Positions 63,059 through 64,000 of a stretch of DNA of 64,000 nt are shown here, one piece after another. A model generated the notes under the pieces. The model had not been told where the DNA came from. It saw only the letters and a program-made list of their open reading frames with translations, and ran no database searches. Origin of the DNA: Sulfurovum sp. (GTDB lineage: Bacteria > Campylobacterota > Campylobacteria > Campylobacterales > Sulfurovaceae). The stretch covers positions 1-64,000 of the forward strand of contig JAMOTK010000022.1 in NCBI GenBank assembly GCA_027062365.1, read 5' to 3'. Each line of letters begins with the position of its first letter. Positions within the stretch are counted from its first letter, which is position 1. Position numbers and translations under genes: made by a program.

Positions 63059-64000
63059 ATGACAAATATTATTTTATGTGGTGGTTCAGGTACAAGATTA
63101 TGGCCTATAAGTAGAACACTCATGCCAAAACAGTTTGTAAAGCTTTTTAATAAAAAATCTCTTTTTCAACTTACCGTGGAACGAAATGAAAATATTTGTA
63201 CCCAGCAGTTTATTATATCCAATGCAGAGCAATATTTTTTAGCACTTGACCAATTAGAAGAACTTTCGTCTAAGAATAATAAATTTCTTTTAGAACCTAT
63301 TGGTAGAAATACAGCCCCTGCTATTGCTTTGGCATGTTTTGCACTAGATAAAAATGAAATCGTTCTTGTATCTTCATCAGACCATCTTATTAAAAATGAA
63401 AGTGAATACCAAAAGACTGTATTAAAAGCACAAGAACTTGCAGAAGATAACAATCTTGTAACCTTTGGTATTACAGCAGAATATCCAGAGGTTGGATATG
63501 GGTATATTGAGGCAGATGGTCAAGATGTCAAAGCATTTCACGAAAAACCAGATAAAAATACTGCACAGAAGTATGTTGATGCTGGTAATTTTTATTGGAA
63601 TTCAGGTATTTTTTGTTTTAAAGCAGGAATTTTTTTAGAAGAATTAGAATCTTATTCACCTGATATTTACAATGCCTCTAAGATAGCGTACGAAAATGCA
63701 AAAAATAATTCTATATTAAGAATTTCCCATGAAGATATGATGAGTATCCCTGAAGATAGTATTGATTATGCTGTTATGGAAAAAAGTAATAAAGTGAAAG
63801 TAATTCCTGCCAATATAGATTGGTCTGACCTTGGTAGTTTTGATGCCTTATCTAAAGAATTTCCAAAAGATAAGAATGGCAATAGTTTAAATGATAACCT
63901 TATCGCTATTAATTCAAAAAATAACTTTGTTTATGGGAAAGAACGCCTTGTTGCATTGGTTGGTATAGATGATTTAATTGTTGTTGACACGCCTGATGCA
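63059..64000 (+). CDS. manC: mannose-1-phosphate guanylyltransferase (partial, runs off window)
   Basis: Makes GDP-mannose from GTP and mannose-1-phosphate. The visible 314 codons begin MTNIILCGGSGTRLWPISR with the nucleotidyltransferase signature and PKQF, then EPIGRNTAPAIALA, VSSSDHLI, GYGYIEA, FHEKPD, FYWNSGIF and the WSDLGSF motif. The C-terminal cupin domain (phosphomannose isomerase part) of the bifunctional ManC/AlgA type would lie beyond the edge. AAGGA precedes the ATG. It feeds gmd at 58025. Confidence 0.95.
   Translation, partial: MTNIILCGGSGTRLWPISRTLMPKQFVKLFNKKSLFQLTVERNENICTQQFIISNAEQYFLALDQLEELSSKNNKFLLEPIGRNTAPAIALACFALDKNEIVLVSSSDHLIKNESEYQKTVLKAQELAEDNNLVTFGITAEYPEVGYGYIEADGQDVKAFHEKPDKNTAQKYVDAGNFYWNSGIFCFKAGIFLEELESYSPDIYNASKIAYENAKNNSILRISHEDMMSIPEDSIDYAVMEKSNKVKVIPANIDWSDLGSFDALSKEFPKDKNGNSLNDNLIAINSKNNFVYGKERLVALVGIDDLIVVDTPDA

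Overview
The window is AT-rich and densely packed, with short Shine-Dalgarno-led intergenic gaps, many ATGA/TAATG overlaps and extended -10 promoters of the TGnTAAAAT/TGnTATAAT kind. Together with an ArsS-like sensor/regulator pair and the gene set as a whole, this suggests a Campylobacterota (epsilonproteobacterial) chromosome of the Sulfurovum/Sulfurimonas type. That placement is inference; no rRNA or other definitive marker is present.

Left half (1-30 kb): housekeeping genes interrupted by defence-type or decaying accessory genes. Housekeeping: lolD-like ATPase, prfB, panC, a DUF805 protein, an ArsS-like kinase and regulator, AI-2E-family transporter, ruvB, panB, trpA, ftsI (divergent from ftsW-murG), alaS, a CopD-like membrane protein and maf. 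Accessory blocks between them: a frameshifted McrB-like GTPase without McrC (19-1280); a three-cistron unit of a 38-codon ORF, a 1050-aa SF1 helicase and a 477-aa winged-helix/coiled-coil protein (5610-10312); a Fic gene broken by one in-frame TAA (21374-22282); and a C5-cytosine methyltransferase plus HNH endonuclease cassette (26605-28914) that landed at the 3' end of maf and left a degenerate second copy of the maf C-terminus behind.

Right half (29-64 kb): one large surface-polysaccharide locus. A leftward run (51059 to 29068) holds a CapD-like dehydratase, rfbB, the Wzm/Wzt exporter with a carbohydrate-binding Wzt C-terminus, membrane proteins of GT-C type, a methyltransferase immediately followed by a kinase/coiled-coil/GT2/GT2 fusion, further GT2 and GT4 enzymes, a UPF0104-type flippase-like protein, UDP-glucose dehydrogenase, two RgpF-domain proteins (one fused to two GT4 domains), and a phosphoribosyltransferase-HAD phosphatase pair. 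Facing right are a WecA-type initiating transferase, a solute-binding-domain histidine kinase with its OmpR-type regulator, and a 1044-aa secreted Ig-like/DUF4214 protein bracketed by inverted repeats. Then come gmd and an rmd-like reductase, a leftward trio (GT2, CDP-glycerol-type phosphotransferase, GT4), and manC running off the edge.

Reading the locus together: a WecA-like enzyme would start a lipid-linked glycan; GDP-mannose (manC) would be turned into GDP-rhamnose-type sugar (gmd, rmd-like); GT4/GT2 enzymes would extend it; a methyltransferase plus kinase may cap it in WbdD fashion; and Wzm/Wzt would export the capped chain. The cap-and-export logic is the most interesting biology here, and the uncharacterised helicase/winged-helix pair is the best candidate for an undescribed defence system.
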